Positions 35,001 through 45,110 of a stretch of 64,000 bases of DNA are shown piece after piece. This DNA is from Aeromicrobium senzhongii (GTDB taxonomy: Bacteria; Actinomycetota; Actinomycetes; Propionibacteriales; Nocardioidaceae), in assembly GCF_014334735.1 (NCBI RefSeq), contig NZ_CP060587.1, forward strand, positions 310,001 to 374,000, in the 5' to 3' direction. Numbering within the stretch: the stretch's first letter is position 1; the number at the start of each line of letters is the position of its first letter. Position numbers and translations under genes: made by a program. Under the pieces are notes generated by a model that was given only the letters and a program-made list of their open reading frames with translations, was not told the DNA's origin and did no database searches.

Positions 35001-36340
35001 TCGGCGAGGTTGCGCAGCAGCAGCGCCTCGGCCAGCACGACCCGCTCGAACTCGGCCAGGTGCAGGCCCTCGTTGGCGCCATGGGCACGGGTGTCGGGAT
35101 CCTCGACACCCGTGACCAGCACGCTGGCCTCGGGGAAGGTCTCGAGGAACTCCGCGATGAACGGGATCGAGCCGCCGACACCCATGTCGACCGGGGCGGT
35201 GCCGTCCCAGGCCTCGGTGAACGCCGCGCGTGCCGCCTCGTACGCGGGGCCGGTCGCGTCGATCGCCGTCGCCTCGCCGGTGTCGACGACCGTGAAGGTC
35301 AGCTCGGCGCCCCACGGGACGTGCTGCTCGCAGTGGCGACGCAGGCACTCCACCGCGTTGGCGGCAGTGTCGCCGGGGGCGATCCGCAGCGAGACCTTGG
35401 CGCGGGCCGCGGGCACCAGCGTGTTGCTGGCGCCGTCGACCTTCGGGGCGTCCAGGCCGGTGATGGCCAGCGCCGGCTTCGTCCAGAGCCGCTCGACGGC
35501 CGAGCCCGACCCCATCCACTCCACGCCCGGGTTGGCGCCGGACTCGGCGCGCAGCCGCTCCTCGGGGTAGTCGACGTCCGCGGCCGGTGCGCTGTGCAGC
35601 CCTTCGATCAGCAGGTTGCCCTCGTCGTCGTGGAACGAGGCGATCAGCCGGCTCAGGGTGATGAGCGCGTCGGGCACGAGGCCGCCCCACATGCCCGAGT
35701 GGACGGCGTGGGTCAGGGTGCGGACCTCGACGTCGGCGCGCACCAGACCGCGCAGGCTCGTGGTCAGGGCGGGGACACCGATGTCCCAGTTGCCGGAGTC
35801 CGCGATCACGATGACGTCGGCCGCGAGCCGGTCGCGGTGGCGGCGCAAGAGCTCGGGCAGGGTGTCGGAGCCGACCTCCTCCTCGCCCTCGATGAACATC
35901 GTCACGCTGACCGGCAGCTGGTCGCCGAAGACCCGCAGGGCGCCCAGGTGGGCGGCGATGCCGGCCTTGTCGTCGGCGGCGCCGCGTGCGTAGAGCCGGT
36001 CGCCGCGCTCGGTCGGCTCGAACGGCGGCGAGTCCCACTCGGCGTGGTCGTTCTCGGGCTGGACGTCGTGGTGGGCGTAGAGCAGCACGGTCGGCGCGCC
36101 GGCCGGTCCTGCCTTGTGGCCGATCACGGCGGGAGCGCCGCCGTCCTCGCGGGCGCTGACGATCTCGACGTCGTCGAAGCTCTCGGCCCGCAGCAGCGCG
36201 GCGACCGCCTCGGCGCTGCGCTGGACCTCCGCGGCGCGGGCGGGATCGGCGCTGACCGACTCGATGCGGACGAGGTCCTCGAGATCGCGACGGATCCCGG
36301 GAAGCAACTGCTGGACCGTGGCGCGGATGTCGAGAGTCAT
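34979..36340 (-). CDS. M20 family metallo-dipeptidase
   Basis: 453 residues, the normal length for M20 dipeptidases. Zinc ligands and catalytic residues: YAHHDVQ (His about 90, catalytic Asp about 92), GAADDKAG (bridging Asp about 123), EGEEEVGS (catalytic Glu about 153), DSGNWD, and the C-terminal His in AHGANEGLH. It likely cleaves dipeptides in the cytoplasm. The start at 36340 fits a TAAGTT box on the minus strand (36348-36353) ending 7 nt upstream; an in-frame extension to 36415 would precede it. Its tail overlaps the lipocalin-like gene by 22 bp. Confidence 0.93.
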   Translation of the reverse strand: MTLDIRATVQQLLPGIRRDLEDLVRIESVSADPARAAEVQRSAEAVAALLRAESFDDVEIVSAREDGGAPAVIGHKAGPAGAPTVLLYAHHDVQPENDHAEWDSPPFEPTERGDRLYARGAADDKAGIAAHLGALRVFGDQLPVSVTMFIEGEEEVGSDTLPELLRRHRDRLAADVIVIADSGNWDIGVPALTTSLRGLVRADVEVRTLTHAVHSGMWGGLVPDALITLSRLIASFHDDEGNLLIEGLHSAPAADVDYPEERLRAESGANPGVEWMGSGSAVERLWTKPALAITGLDAPKVDGASNTLVPAARAKVSLRIAPGDTAANAVECLRRHCEQHVPWGAELTFTVVDTGEATAIDATGPAYEAARAAFTEAWDGTAPVDMGVGGSIPFIAEFLETFPEASVLVTGVEDPDTRAHGANEGLHLAEFERVVLAEALLLRNLADQAAITG

Positions 36341-36347
36341 GACATCC

Positions 36348-36353
36348 AACTTA
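36348..36353 (-). promoter_or_regulatory. -10 box of the M20 dipeptidase gene
   Basis: TAAGTT on the minus strand ends 7 nt before the ATG at 36340. Confidence 0.5.
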
Positions 36354-36482
36354 GGTCGGGGGGAACGACGTGCTCCGCGAGGGCTCGCGTTGACGGCAGC
36401 ACGGGAGCCCCACATCCTGAAAGGGCAGCACCGCGCCCGGGGCTTCCCCGAGCGCCCTCCCGACCGTGAGGTGGTGGGCGTC

Positions 36483-37553
36483 GTGAACTACTGGATCAGC
36501 GTCTTGTTCCGGGCGATCCCGATGGCGATGGCGGCGGTGTGCGTCGGCCTGGGCGCGTACGTGTGGAACGCGGGCGACCAGCCGGGCAATCTCGTCGCCG
36601 GCCGGGTCGTCACCTTCCTCGCGGCGATCTGCATCTGCCTGTTCTGCACGGCGGCCACGATCATCCGCCAGCTGATCGGCCGATTCAACGCGGTCGACCG
36701 CGTGCTCTACCCCGTGCTCGGCTACGCCAGTGCCGCCGTGGCGGCCGGCTATGGCATCTCGGTGTTCTCCGGCGCCAGCTCCCAGGGCGCCGACCCGGAC
36801 TACGTCTCGGGCCACGTCGTGCTCGGTCTGGGCCTGATCAGCGCCTGCGTCGCCACGGTCGCCACCGCCTCCACGAAGTTCTCGCTGATCCCGGCCAACT
36901 CCGCCCGGGCCGCCGGCGGCGCTCCGCCGGACGGGGCCTTCCCGAGCGCGGCGGCCGCGGTGCTGTGCGCCGTCCCGGTCGTCCTGGCCCTGATCGCCTG
37001 GGGCCTCTCGATCGTGAACCTCACCCAGACGGTCACCCCGTCACGGTTCACGGTCGGCCACGTCCTGGCCGGCATCGCGATGGTGTGCACCAGCCTGATC
37101 GGTCTGGTCGTGAGCATCGTGCGCCAGATCCAGAACACGTACGGCGCGCGCGACCGGACGGGGTGGCCGTGGCTCGTGATCGCGATGGGCTCGCTCAGCT
37201 CGGTGTGGGGGATCGTGCTGCTCGTCCTGGACCGGGAGCCCTACTACCGGACGCCCGGCTTCGTGATGATCGGTCTGGGCCTGGTGTGCTTCAGCATCCT
37301 GAGCAAGGTGGGACTGCTGGCCTTGGTGTGGCGGCGGACGTTCGCGCTGGCCAACCGGGTGCCCCTGATCCCGGTCGTGACCGCCCTGTCGTGCCTGTTC
37401 CTGGCGGCGTTCGTCTTCCAGGCGGCGGTGACGGACTCGAACGTGTTCGTCGCGGCGCGCGTCCTCACCGGGCTCGGCGCGATCTGCTTCACGCTCTACT
37501 CGATCGTCTCGATCCTCGAGAGCGGTACGTCGGGCTCCTCGTCCAGCGACTGA
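36483..37553 (+). CDS. Ten-helix membrane protein of unknown function (DUF2776-like)
   Basis: 356 residues with about ten regularly spaced hydrophobic helices and short loops. The start NYWISVLFRAIPMAMAAVCVGLG and the IRQLIGRFN loop resemble the DUF2776 family of uncharacterised inner-membrane proteins; I hold that assignment at moderate confidence. There are no charged motifs that would mark an enzyme. The GTG at 36483 is preferred, with GTGAGG about ten bases upstream; the longer frame from 36114 runs antisense to the M20 gene. It stands just before the repeat-protease-HEAT cassette, but a 73-bp gap separates them. Confidence 0.75.
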   Translation: MNYWISVLFRAIPMAMAAVCVGLGAYVWNAGDQPGNLVAGRVVTFLAAICICLFCTAATIIRQLIGRFNAVDRVLYPVLGYASAAVAAGYGISVFSGASSQGADPDYVSGHVVLGLGLISACVATVATASTKFSLIPANSARAAGGAPPDGAFPSAAAAVLCAVPVVLALIAWGLSIVNLTQTVTPSRFTVGHVLAGIAMVCTSLIGLVVSIVRQIQNTYGARDRTGWPWLVIAMGSLSSVWGIVLLVLDREPYYRTPGFVMIGLGLVCFSILSKVGLLALVWRRTFALANRVPLIPVVTALSCLFLAAFVFQAAVTDSNVFVAARVLTGLGAICFTLYSIVSILESGTSGSSSSD

Positions 37554-37626
37554 GGCGCACCGGTATCAGCCGGCGCAGGGTGGCTCTCCCCGAAGACGAC
37601 CCACCCTTCCCGATTGGACCACCGAC

Positions 37627-38226
37627 ATGACCGACATCCGCTTCGAGGGCGACTTCATCCACCTGGAGGGCCTGGTCGTCCGCGCGACTGCCAATGACCT
37701 GATGCTGGACGCCTCCGCCCGACGCACGACCGGGACGCCCTTCCGGCGGGCCCTGGTCCACGACTTCGACGACGGCCTGACCCTCAACTGGGACCACGAC
37801 TACCCAGGAGGCGTCAGCATCAACGGGTGCAAGCAGATCCTCGGGTTCAACAACCGTGACTGGCTGATCGTCCGCAGCCGCATCCACCAGCAGTTCGGCA
37901 CCGACTTCATGCTCGACGGCGGCGCCGAGCGGCGTGGACGCGTGATCAGCCGGCTGCGGCGCAACCCGTTCCGACGGGCGCTCGTGCACGGCTTCGGCGA
38001 TCAGCTGGTCGTGAACTGGGACCACGACTACACCGGCGGGGTGGTCGTCAACGGCCGGGTCACGATGCCCGACGGTGTCGTCGTCGCCGGCCAGGACGTC
38101 GCTGCGACGCTGACGTCGCTGACGAGCCGCGTCACGGAGCTGTCGACCGAGCTCACTGCCACCACGGCGGCGATCGCCGACCTCACCACGCGGCTCGCCG
38201 CGCTCGAGACGGAGCCCACGCCATGA
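37627..38226 (+). CDS. Tandem-repeat protein with C-terminal coiled coil (cassette gene 1)
   Basis: 199 residues, family not recognised. Two copies of a beta-rich unit are visible: residues 24-67 and 93-143, sharing FMLD or LMLD, then PFRRALVH-F-D-L and NWDHDY-GGV-NG. A degenerate start of a further unit may precede the first. Residues 157-194 form a coiled coil of about five heptads (LTSLTSRVTELSTEL and on), which suggests trimer or dimer assembly, as in fibre or scaffold proteins. No signal peptide, one Cys. The stop overlaps the protease start (ATGA), so the two are made together. The ribosome site is weak. Confidence 0.72.
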   Translation: MTDIRFEGDFIHLEGLVVRATANDLMLDASARRTTGTPFRRALVHDFDDGLTLNWDHDYPGGVSINGCKQILGFNNRDWLIVRSRIHQQFGTDFMLDGGAERRGRVISRLRRNPFRRALVHGFGDQLVVNWDHDYTGGVVVNGRVTMPDGVVVAGQDVAATLTSLTSRVTELSTELTATTAAIADLTTRLAALETEPTP

Positions 38227-38975
38227 GCGTCCGGTCCGTCCGCGAGGCGATGGACGCGATGGGCCTGGGAGGTGTCGGCAACCTCTCCGTGATGCGCGAC
38301 GTCCTGGGATTCTGGCGCGGGACGACCCCGCCCGACCCCGCCACGGGGACCCCCGTCGAGGTCCGTCTGGGCGAGGCCTTCACCGCGCTGGAGCGCAAGC
38401 ACGTCCACCTCAACCTCATCGAGGTCGGCTTCGACGCCGCATCCGTGGGCCTGGCCGTCGCCGACGAGCGCGTCGACTACGCCGTGCACCGGATCCGTCG
38501 GATCTACGCCGACGCGTCGATGGGCCTGGGCCGGGTCCAGTACTTCTGGCTCGGCCTGCCGGAGGCCGACGGGTACGAGGACCTCGGCAGCGAGTCCGAG
38601 GCCGACGACCTCTCCGACGACTGGAGCGTCGGCAACGACGGCATCGACATGTTCCTCGTCGCCAACATCAGCGACGACTTCGTGGGCATCTCGCCCGTGC
38701 CCGGCGACTGCGGCAAGGGCGGCAAGTCGGACGGGCTGGTCGGTGGCGAGGTCGGCCGGGAGCCCGAGGGCTTCTCCCGGACGGCGGCCCACGAGCTCGG
38801 GCACTTCCTCGACCTCTCGCACAACCACGGCGACTCCTGCCCGACCGCCACCTCGGCCCGCGAGAACCTCATGGCCCAGACGCGGTGCGTGATCAGCGTC
38901 CGCAGCTCGGTGCTGCTGACCTCCGGCCAGGGCAGCACCGTCCGCGGCCGCTGCCAGACCCACGCGGGCCACTGA
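38223..38975 (+). CDS. Metzincin-like zinc metalloprotease (cassette gene 2)
   Basis: 250 residues. The zinc site is HELGHFLDLSH (H190, E191, H194, H200), the metzincin pattern HExxHxxGxxH with Asp197 in place of the Gly, followed 15 residues later by a Met-turn, ENLMAQ (M217). Four Cys (163, 206, 222, 244) could form two disulfides, a trait of extracellular enzymes, yet no signal peptide is present. The N-terminal 150 residues are not recognised. It is coupled to the tandem-repeat gene by a 4-nt overlap and followed 24 bp later by the HEAT-repeat gene. The protease call rests on the motif; family and substrate are unknown. Confidence 0.78.
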   Translation: MSVRSVREAMDAMGLGGVGNLSVMRDVLGFWRGTTPPDPATGTPVEVRLGEAFTALERKHVHLNLIEVGFDAASVGLAVADERVDYAVHRIRRIYADASMGLGRVQYFWLGLPEADGYEDLGSESEADDLSDDWSVGNDGIDMFLVANISDDFVGISPVPGDCGKGGKSDGLVGGEVGREPEGFSRTAAHELGHFLDLSHNHGDSCPTATSARENLMAQTRCVISVRSSVLLTSGQGSTVRGRCQTHAGH

Positions 38976-38999
38976 GCCCGCCCTCGGAAGGACACACCC

Positions 39000-39989
39000 A
39001 TGCCTGACATCACCCCTCTGGACCAGCGGGACGACGCCGACCTCGTCGACCTCGCCCACCATTCACGCGGGGACATCGCCCGCGAGTCACTGTCGGCCCT
39101 CGCGCGCCGGTCGTCCGACCGGGTCATGCCCGTCGCGGTCGACCTGCTCACCGCGCACGCCGAGCCGCGCGTGCGGGCCCTGGCGGCCGTGACGCTGGGC
39201 CGACTCGGCGACCCCGACGTCCCCGTGGCCCTCGCGCGGTCGCTCGGCGACGCCGATCCCACCGTCGTGCGGCGCGCCGCCCAGTCCCTGGCCCGGGTCG
39301 GAGACGCCTCGGCCCTGCCCGAGTTGGCGCGCGTGCAGCTGCCCGCGGCCACCCCCGCCGGGCGCGCCGTGCTGACCGCGCGGATGCTCATCGGCTACCG
39401 CGTCGGACGGACCGAGGTGCTGGCCCGTCCCGCGGAGGTGGCCTCGTTCGGGCGCCGGCGCGGCGAGGAGATCGCGTTCGGCGGTCGGGCGAAGACGGCC
39501 AGGGCCACGATCCTGGCCGCCGTCCGGGCCGAGGTGCCCGCGCTGCCCTTCGCCGCGAAGGACGTGCGTCCGTTCACGTGCTCCGGTGCCGCGGGAGCGC
39601 TCGCGCTGGCCGAGGACGTCGACCGACTCGACCTCGCCGGACCCCGGATGCTCGGCGTGCTGGTGCGCGAGCGAGTGTGCTCGGAGCGCTACTCGCTGGA
39701 CTGCTACCTGCTCAGCGACGACCGGGACGGCACGGGCGGGACCCGCCCGTGGTTGTGGCTGGTCCGGCCCAGTGGCCGGGTCGTGCACGTCGGCCGTGCG
39801 GAGATCGCAGCCGACGGGGCACGGTTCGAGGTGACCGGATCCGTGGCGCCCTACGCCAACCCCGTGAAGGTGGTGGGGGAGCGGGCCGGCAACGGCGAGC
39901 TGACCATCGAGACCGCACTCGTGGGCAAGCCCGCGGCGGACGCGGCGAAGGCCGCAGTCCCTGCGAGTCGGGAGGCGGTGATGCGGTGA
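39000..39989 (+). CDS. HEAT-repeat protein (cassette gene 3)
   Basis: 329 residues. Residues 10-120 hold three to four HEAT/PBS-lyase-like repeats (RVRALAAVTLGRLGDPDVPVAL; TVVRRAAQSLARVGDASALP). The remaining 200 residues form an unrecognised, beta-richer domain ending in an Ala-rich tail. HEAT arrays bind proteins, so it could be an adaptor, inhibitor or chaperone of the upstream metzincin-like enzyme; that is inference from gene order. RBS GGAAGGACAC precedes the ATG. No export signal. Confidence 0.75.
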   Translation: MPDITPLDQRDDADLVDLAHHSRGDIARESLSALARRSSDRVMPVAVDLLTAHAEPRVRALAAVTLGRLGDPDVPVALARSLGDADPTVVRRAAQSLARVGDASALPELARVQLPAATPAGRAVLTARMLIGYRVGRTEVLARPAEVASFGRRRGEEIAFGGRAKTARATILAAVRAEVPALPFAAKDVRPFTCSGAAGALALAEDVDRLDLAGPRMLGVLVRERVCSERYSLDCYLLSDDRDGTGGTRPWLWLVRPSGRVVHVGRAEIAADGARFEVTGSVAPYANPVKVVGERAGNGELTIETALVGKPAADAAKAAVPASREAVMR

Positions 39990-40092
39990 CGGGCCCCGTC
40001 ATTCCGCCCACAGCGAACAATGGAAGCCCCGCGACGCTGTGACGGTTGAGTTAAGCATCTGGACATGGCGAGGCGGGTCACGTGGAGCCGTC

Positions 40093-40098
40093 TATGCT
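40093..40098 (+). promoter_or_regulatory. Possible -10 box of clpC
   Basis: TATGCT 30 bp before the clpC ATG gives a leader of about 23 nt with an AGAGGGGA ribosome site. I could not identify a convincing -35 or ClgR site. Confidence 0.4.
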
Positions 40099-40127
40099 GA
40101 AAAGACCAGTCCAGCAGAGGGGACGAC

Positions 40128-42635
<2,508 letters not shown>

Positions 42636-42649
42636 CGCATCACCCACGC

Positions 42650-42677
42650 AAGGCCCGGGTCGTCCGACCCGGGCCTT
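42650..42677 (+). terminator. clpC terminator
   Basis: AAGGCCCGGGTC and GACCCGGGCCTT form a perfect 12-bp stem with a 4-nt loop (GTCC), 14 nt after the clpC stop. Confidence 0.8.
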
Positions 42678-42695
42678 CGTGCGTCCGGCGGCGGG

Positions 42696-42701
42696 TAGCG
42701 T
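42696..42701 (+). promoter_or_regulatory. -10 box of the GrpB-family gene
   Basis: TAGCGT ends 7 nt before GTG 42709 and sets that start. Confidence 0.5.
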
Positions 42702-42708
42702 CGGGGCG

Positions 42709-43293
42709 GTGGACCGCGACCGACTCCTGGAGTTCGACGACGATGCGCCCCCGCCGGGTGCGAGCCCGTGGGTGCCCGGCTTCGGGCCGGGCCGCGACCT
42801 GACGATCGTCGAGCACGACCCCCGCTGGGCTGCGCAGTACGTGGTTCTCGAGCAGCGGGTCCGCCGGGCCCTCGGCACGGTGGCGTTGCGGGTCGAGCAC
42901 GTCGGCTCGACCTCCGTGCCGGACCTGCCGGCCAAGCCGATCGTCGACGTCGACATCACGGTGCCGGACCCCGAGGACGAGTCCACGTACGTCCCGGCGC
43001 TCGAAGCGGCCGGCTTCGTGCTCGCGGTGCGCGAGCCGTGGTGGCAGGGTCACCGGTTGTTCCGCCACGCGGATCCGCGCGCGAACGTGCACGTCTTCGG
43101 CCCGGACACGGCCGAGCCGTACCGTCATCGGATCTTCCGGGACTGGCTGCGCACGCACCCGCAGGACCGCGAGCGGTACGCGGCCGCCAAACGCGCCGCA
43201 GCGGCCGCTGGCGGGCACGTGATGGAGTACAACGCCCGGAAGCAGGAGGTCCTGAGGGAGATCCTCGTGCGGGCGATCAACCGGGCAGGATGA
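42709..43293 (+). CDS. GrpB/UPF0157 family protein (nucleotidyltransferase-like)
   Basis: 194 residues. The UPF0157 core is present: VEHVGSTSVPDLPAKPIVDVDI (about 63-84) with the conserved GST and D-x-D, then PRANVHVFGPDTAEPYRH and FRDWLRTHP. The fold is nucleotidyltransferase-like; E. coli-type GrpB and the CoaE-fused forms have no firmly known activity, and it is unrelated to GrpE. The GTG start follows a TAGCGT box. The tail overlaps the convergent mutY by 17 bp. Confidence 0.88.
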   Translation: MDRDRLLEFDDDAPPPGASPWVPGFGPGRDLTIVEHDPRWAAQYVVLEQRVRRALGTVALRVEHVGSTSVPDLPAKPIVDVDITVPDPEDESTYVPALEAAGFVLAVREPWWQGHRLFRHADPRANVHVFGPDTAEPYRHRIFRDWLRTHPQDRERYAAAKRAAAAAGGHVMEYNARKQEVLREILVRAINRAG

Positions 43294-44164
43294 AACGCCC
43301 CTCGGAGTCGAGGTCCAGCAGCCCGTCGTCGAGCAGCGAGTCCAGGCACCGCTCCCGCTGGGTGGCGTCCGACCAGGCGGCGACCATGAGCTCGGGAGCG
43401 ACGGGACCGTGGGCGTCGCGGACGATCGCCATCAGCCGGCCGCGGCACTGGCGGTCGGTGCCGTGCCACGCTTGGCCGCGGCGCGGCGGCCCGTCGTGCT
43501 CGGGATGTCCCTCGGCGCGCCACCGGCACAGGTCCGAGACCGGGCACGCCTCGCAGCGGGGCGCCCGTGCGGTGCAGACGACCGCTCCGAGCTCCATCGT
43601 CGCGGCGGCCCAGCGGGCCGCCGTCGCCTCGTCGTCGGGCAGCAGGGACGCCGCCACGTCGCGCTCAGCCCGGGTGACGCCGGCGGCCGGGTACTGCACG
43701 CCCTCGACGACGCGCGCGAACACGCGGCGCACGTTGGTGTCCAGCACGACGGCGCGACGGCCGTGGGCGAACGAGGCGATGGCGGCCGCCGTGTAGTCAC
43801 CGACGCCCGGCAGCAGGAGCAGCTCGTCGTAGGAGTCGGGCACCCGGCCGTCGTGGCGCTCGACGATGGCGACGGCGGCGGCGTGGAGCCGCAGCGCCCG
43901 GCGGGGGTAGCCCAGTCGGCCCCAGGCGCGGACGGCGTCGCCGGACGACGCGGCGGCCAGGGCGGCCGGGGTGGGCCAGCGCTCGAGCCAGGCCTCGAAG
44001 ACCGGCAGCACGCGGACGACGGGGGTCTGCTGCAGCATGAACTCCGAGACCATGACGCGCCACGGCTCGGGGTCGTCGCGCCACGGCAGCGCCCGGCGGT
44101 GCTCGTCGAACCAGTCGAGGACGCGTCGGTGCAGCTCGTCGACCGGGGGAGTGGGGGCAGGCAT
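43277..44164 (-). CDS. mutY: A/G-specific adenine DNA glycosylase
   Basis: 295 residues. Removes adenine mispaired with 8-oxoguanine. HhH-GPD fold with the catalytic Glu in EFMLQQTPV (E41), the helix-hairpin-helix LPGVGDYTAAAIA (118-130), catalytic Asp142 in LDTNVRRV, and the 4Fe-4S cluster Cys residues at 197, 204, 207 and 213 (C-x6-C-x2-C-x5-C). It is shorter than E. coli MutY: the MutT-like domain that recognises 8-oxoG is missing and replaced by about 70 residues resembling a small winged helix, a form common in actinobacteria. Confidence 0.95.
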   Translation of the reverse strand: MPAPTPPVDELHRRVLDWFDEHRRALPWRDDPEPWRVMVSEFMLQQTPVVRVLPVFEAWLERWPTPAALAAASSGDAVRAWGRLGYPRRALRLHAAAVAIVERHDGRVPDSYDELLLLPGVGDYTAAAIASFAHGRRAVVLDTNVRRVFARVVEGVQYPAAGVTRAERDVAASLLPDDEATAARWAAATMELGAVVCTARAPRCEACPVSDLCRWRAEGHPEHDGPPRRGQAWHGTDRQCRGRLMAIVRDAHGPVAPELMVAAWSDATQRERCLDSLLDDGLLDLDSEGRFILPG

Positions 44165-44198
44165 GGCGCGTCGATCCTTTCACGCCGTGACGGCCAGA

Positions 44199-44204
44199 TA
44201 ACGT
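44199..44204 (+). promoter_or_regulatory. -10 box of the 253-residue anchored protein
   Basis: TAACGT ends 6 nt before the GTG at 44211; leaderless geometry. Confidence 0.55.
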
Positions 44205-44210
44205 GGACCG

Positions 44211-44972
44211 GTGAGCAACCCACGGGTCGGACGGGACGTGTACTGGCGTCGACGCCTGCTCGTGCTGGCGATCCTCATCGCGATCGTGTGGGGCGTCCTG
44301 CAGCTGATCGGTCTGGTGCGTGGCGACGACGCCGGCAAGGCCGAGGCGACCCGCCCCACCCCCACTCCGACGACCGCCCCCACGGCGCCGCCGACCACGC
44401 CTCCCGCGGACCAGGTCGCGGTGGCGATCGAGACCGACGAAGCCGTCTGCGAGCCCGAGAACGTGCGCATCGTGCCGTCGGTGCCCGGCGGGCAGTTCGC
44501 CGGCGGCCCGGTGGCGATCGACCTGATGCTGACGTCCCTCGACGGCACGGCGTGCACCTTCCGTCCCAGCACCCGCGAGCTCCTCGTCGTCGTCGACACC
44601 GAGCGGGCCCCGATCTACGACTCGTCGGTGTGCCGGGCCGCCTTCTTCGACCAGTCGGTGTCGATCCCTGCGGGTTGGAGCACCGTCGCGCCGGTTGAAT
44701 GGACGGGCCGCGGCTCGGGTGCCGGTTGCGGGTCGAGTGAGGGCTTCGCGCCGCCGGGCACCTACACGCTCAAGATCGGCACGTACGGCGGTGAGCCGGG
44801 CGAGGTCACGTTCAAGCTCGCGCGCCGCGCTCCGGAGACCCCCGAGACCAAGCCGACGCCGGCCCCGGCGAAGAAGCCCGGGTCGGAGCCCACCCAGAAG
44901 GCCACCTCCGAGCCGACGCAGAAGCCGGCCCCGAGGCCCAAGCCGAGCTCGACGGCCCCGGTCCCGCGCTGA
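44211..44972 (+). CDS. Membrane-anchored extracytoplasmic protein, Pro/Thr-rich, function unknown
   Basis: 253 residues. A short basic N-terminus (YWRRR) and one helix (about 16-36) make a type II anchor. A Pro/Thr linker (about 46-65) leads to a beta-sandwich-like domain (about 68-205) with four Cys that may form disulfides, resembling DUF4232-type domains. A second Pro/Lys/Ser/Thr-rich tail (about 210-253) with repeated EPTQK may touch the cell wall. No enzymatic motif. The GTG start is set by the TAACGT box. Divergent from mutY, convergent with disA. Confidence 0.75.
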   Translation: MSNPRVGRDVYWRRRLLVLAILIAIVWGVLQLIGLVRGDDAGKAEATRPTPTPTTAPTAPPTTPPADQVAVAIETDEAVCEPENVRIVPSVPGGQFAGGPVAIDLMLTSLDGTACTFRPSTRELLVVVDTERAPIYDSSVCRAAFFDQSVSIPAGWSTVAPVEWTGRGSGAGCGSSEGFAPPGTYTLKIGTYGGEPGEVTFKLARRAPETPETKPTPAPAKKPGSEPTQKATSEPTQKPAPRPKPSSTAPVPR

Positions 44973-44979
44973 GCTCGTC

Positions 44980-45036
44980 CCGGTGCACGCCGCGACTGGC
45001 GGGCACCGGCGCGTGGGTCAGACGTAACGCTCGAGG
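44980..45036. repeat. Duplicated copy of the disA 3' end (copy 1)
   Basis: 57 bp matching 45054-45110 at 55 of 57 positions. The copy still encodes the disA end LERYV and TGA on the minus strand, with one synonymous change (CGC to CGT). It lies just outside the functional gene and likely arose by local duplication. Confidence 0.9.
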
Positions 45037-45053
45037 CAAGCCTCGAGCGACGT
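45022..45053. terminator. Hairpin between convergent genes, inside the duplicated segment
   Basis: CGCTCGAGGC and GCCTCGAGCG pair around AA; ACGT on both sides extends the stem with a 2-nt bulge. It lies between the 253-residue protein gene and disA and may terminate both. Confidence 0.6.
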
Positions 45054-45110
45054 CCGGTGCACCCCGCGACTGGCGGGCACCGGCGCGTGGGTCAGACGTA
45101 GCGCTCGAGG
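45054..45110. repeat. Native disA 3' end and flank (copy 2)
   Basis: 57-bp partner of 44980-45036. It spans the last 6 codons of disA plus 38 bp of flank, including the small hairpin CCGGTGC/GCACCGG that is present in both copies. Confidence 0.9.

Noticed and set aside
33878..37573. A shared GGTATCA-CCGG string before the lipocalin-like gene and before the repeat-protease cassette as a common promoter
   Set aside because: Too short, distances to the start codons differ and no matching -35 is visible.
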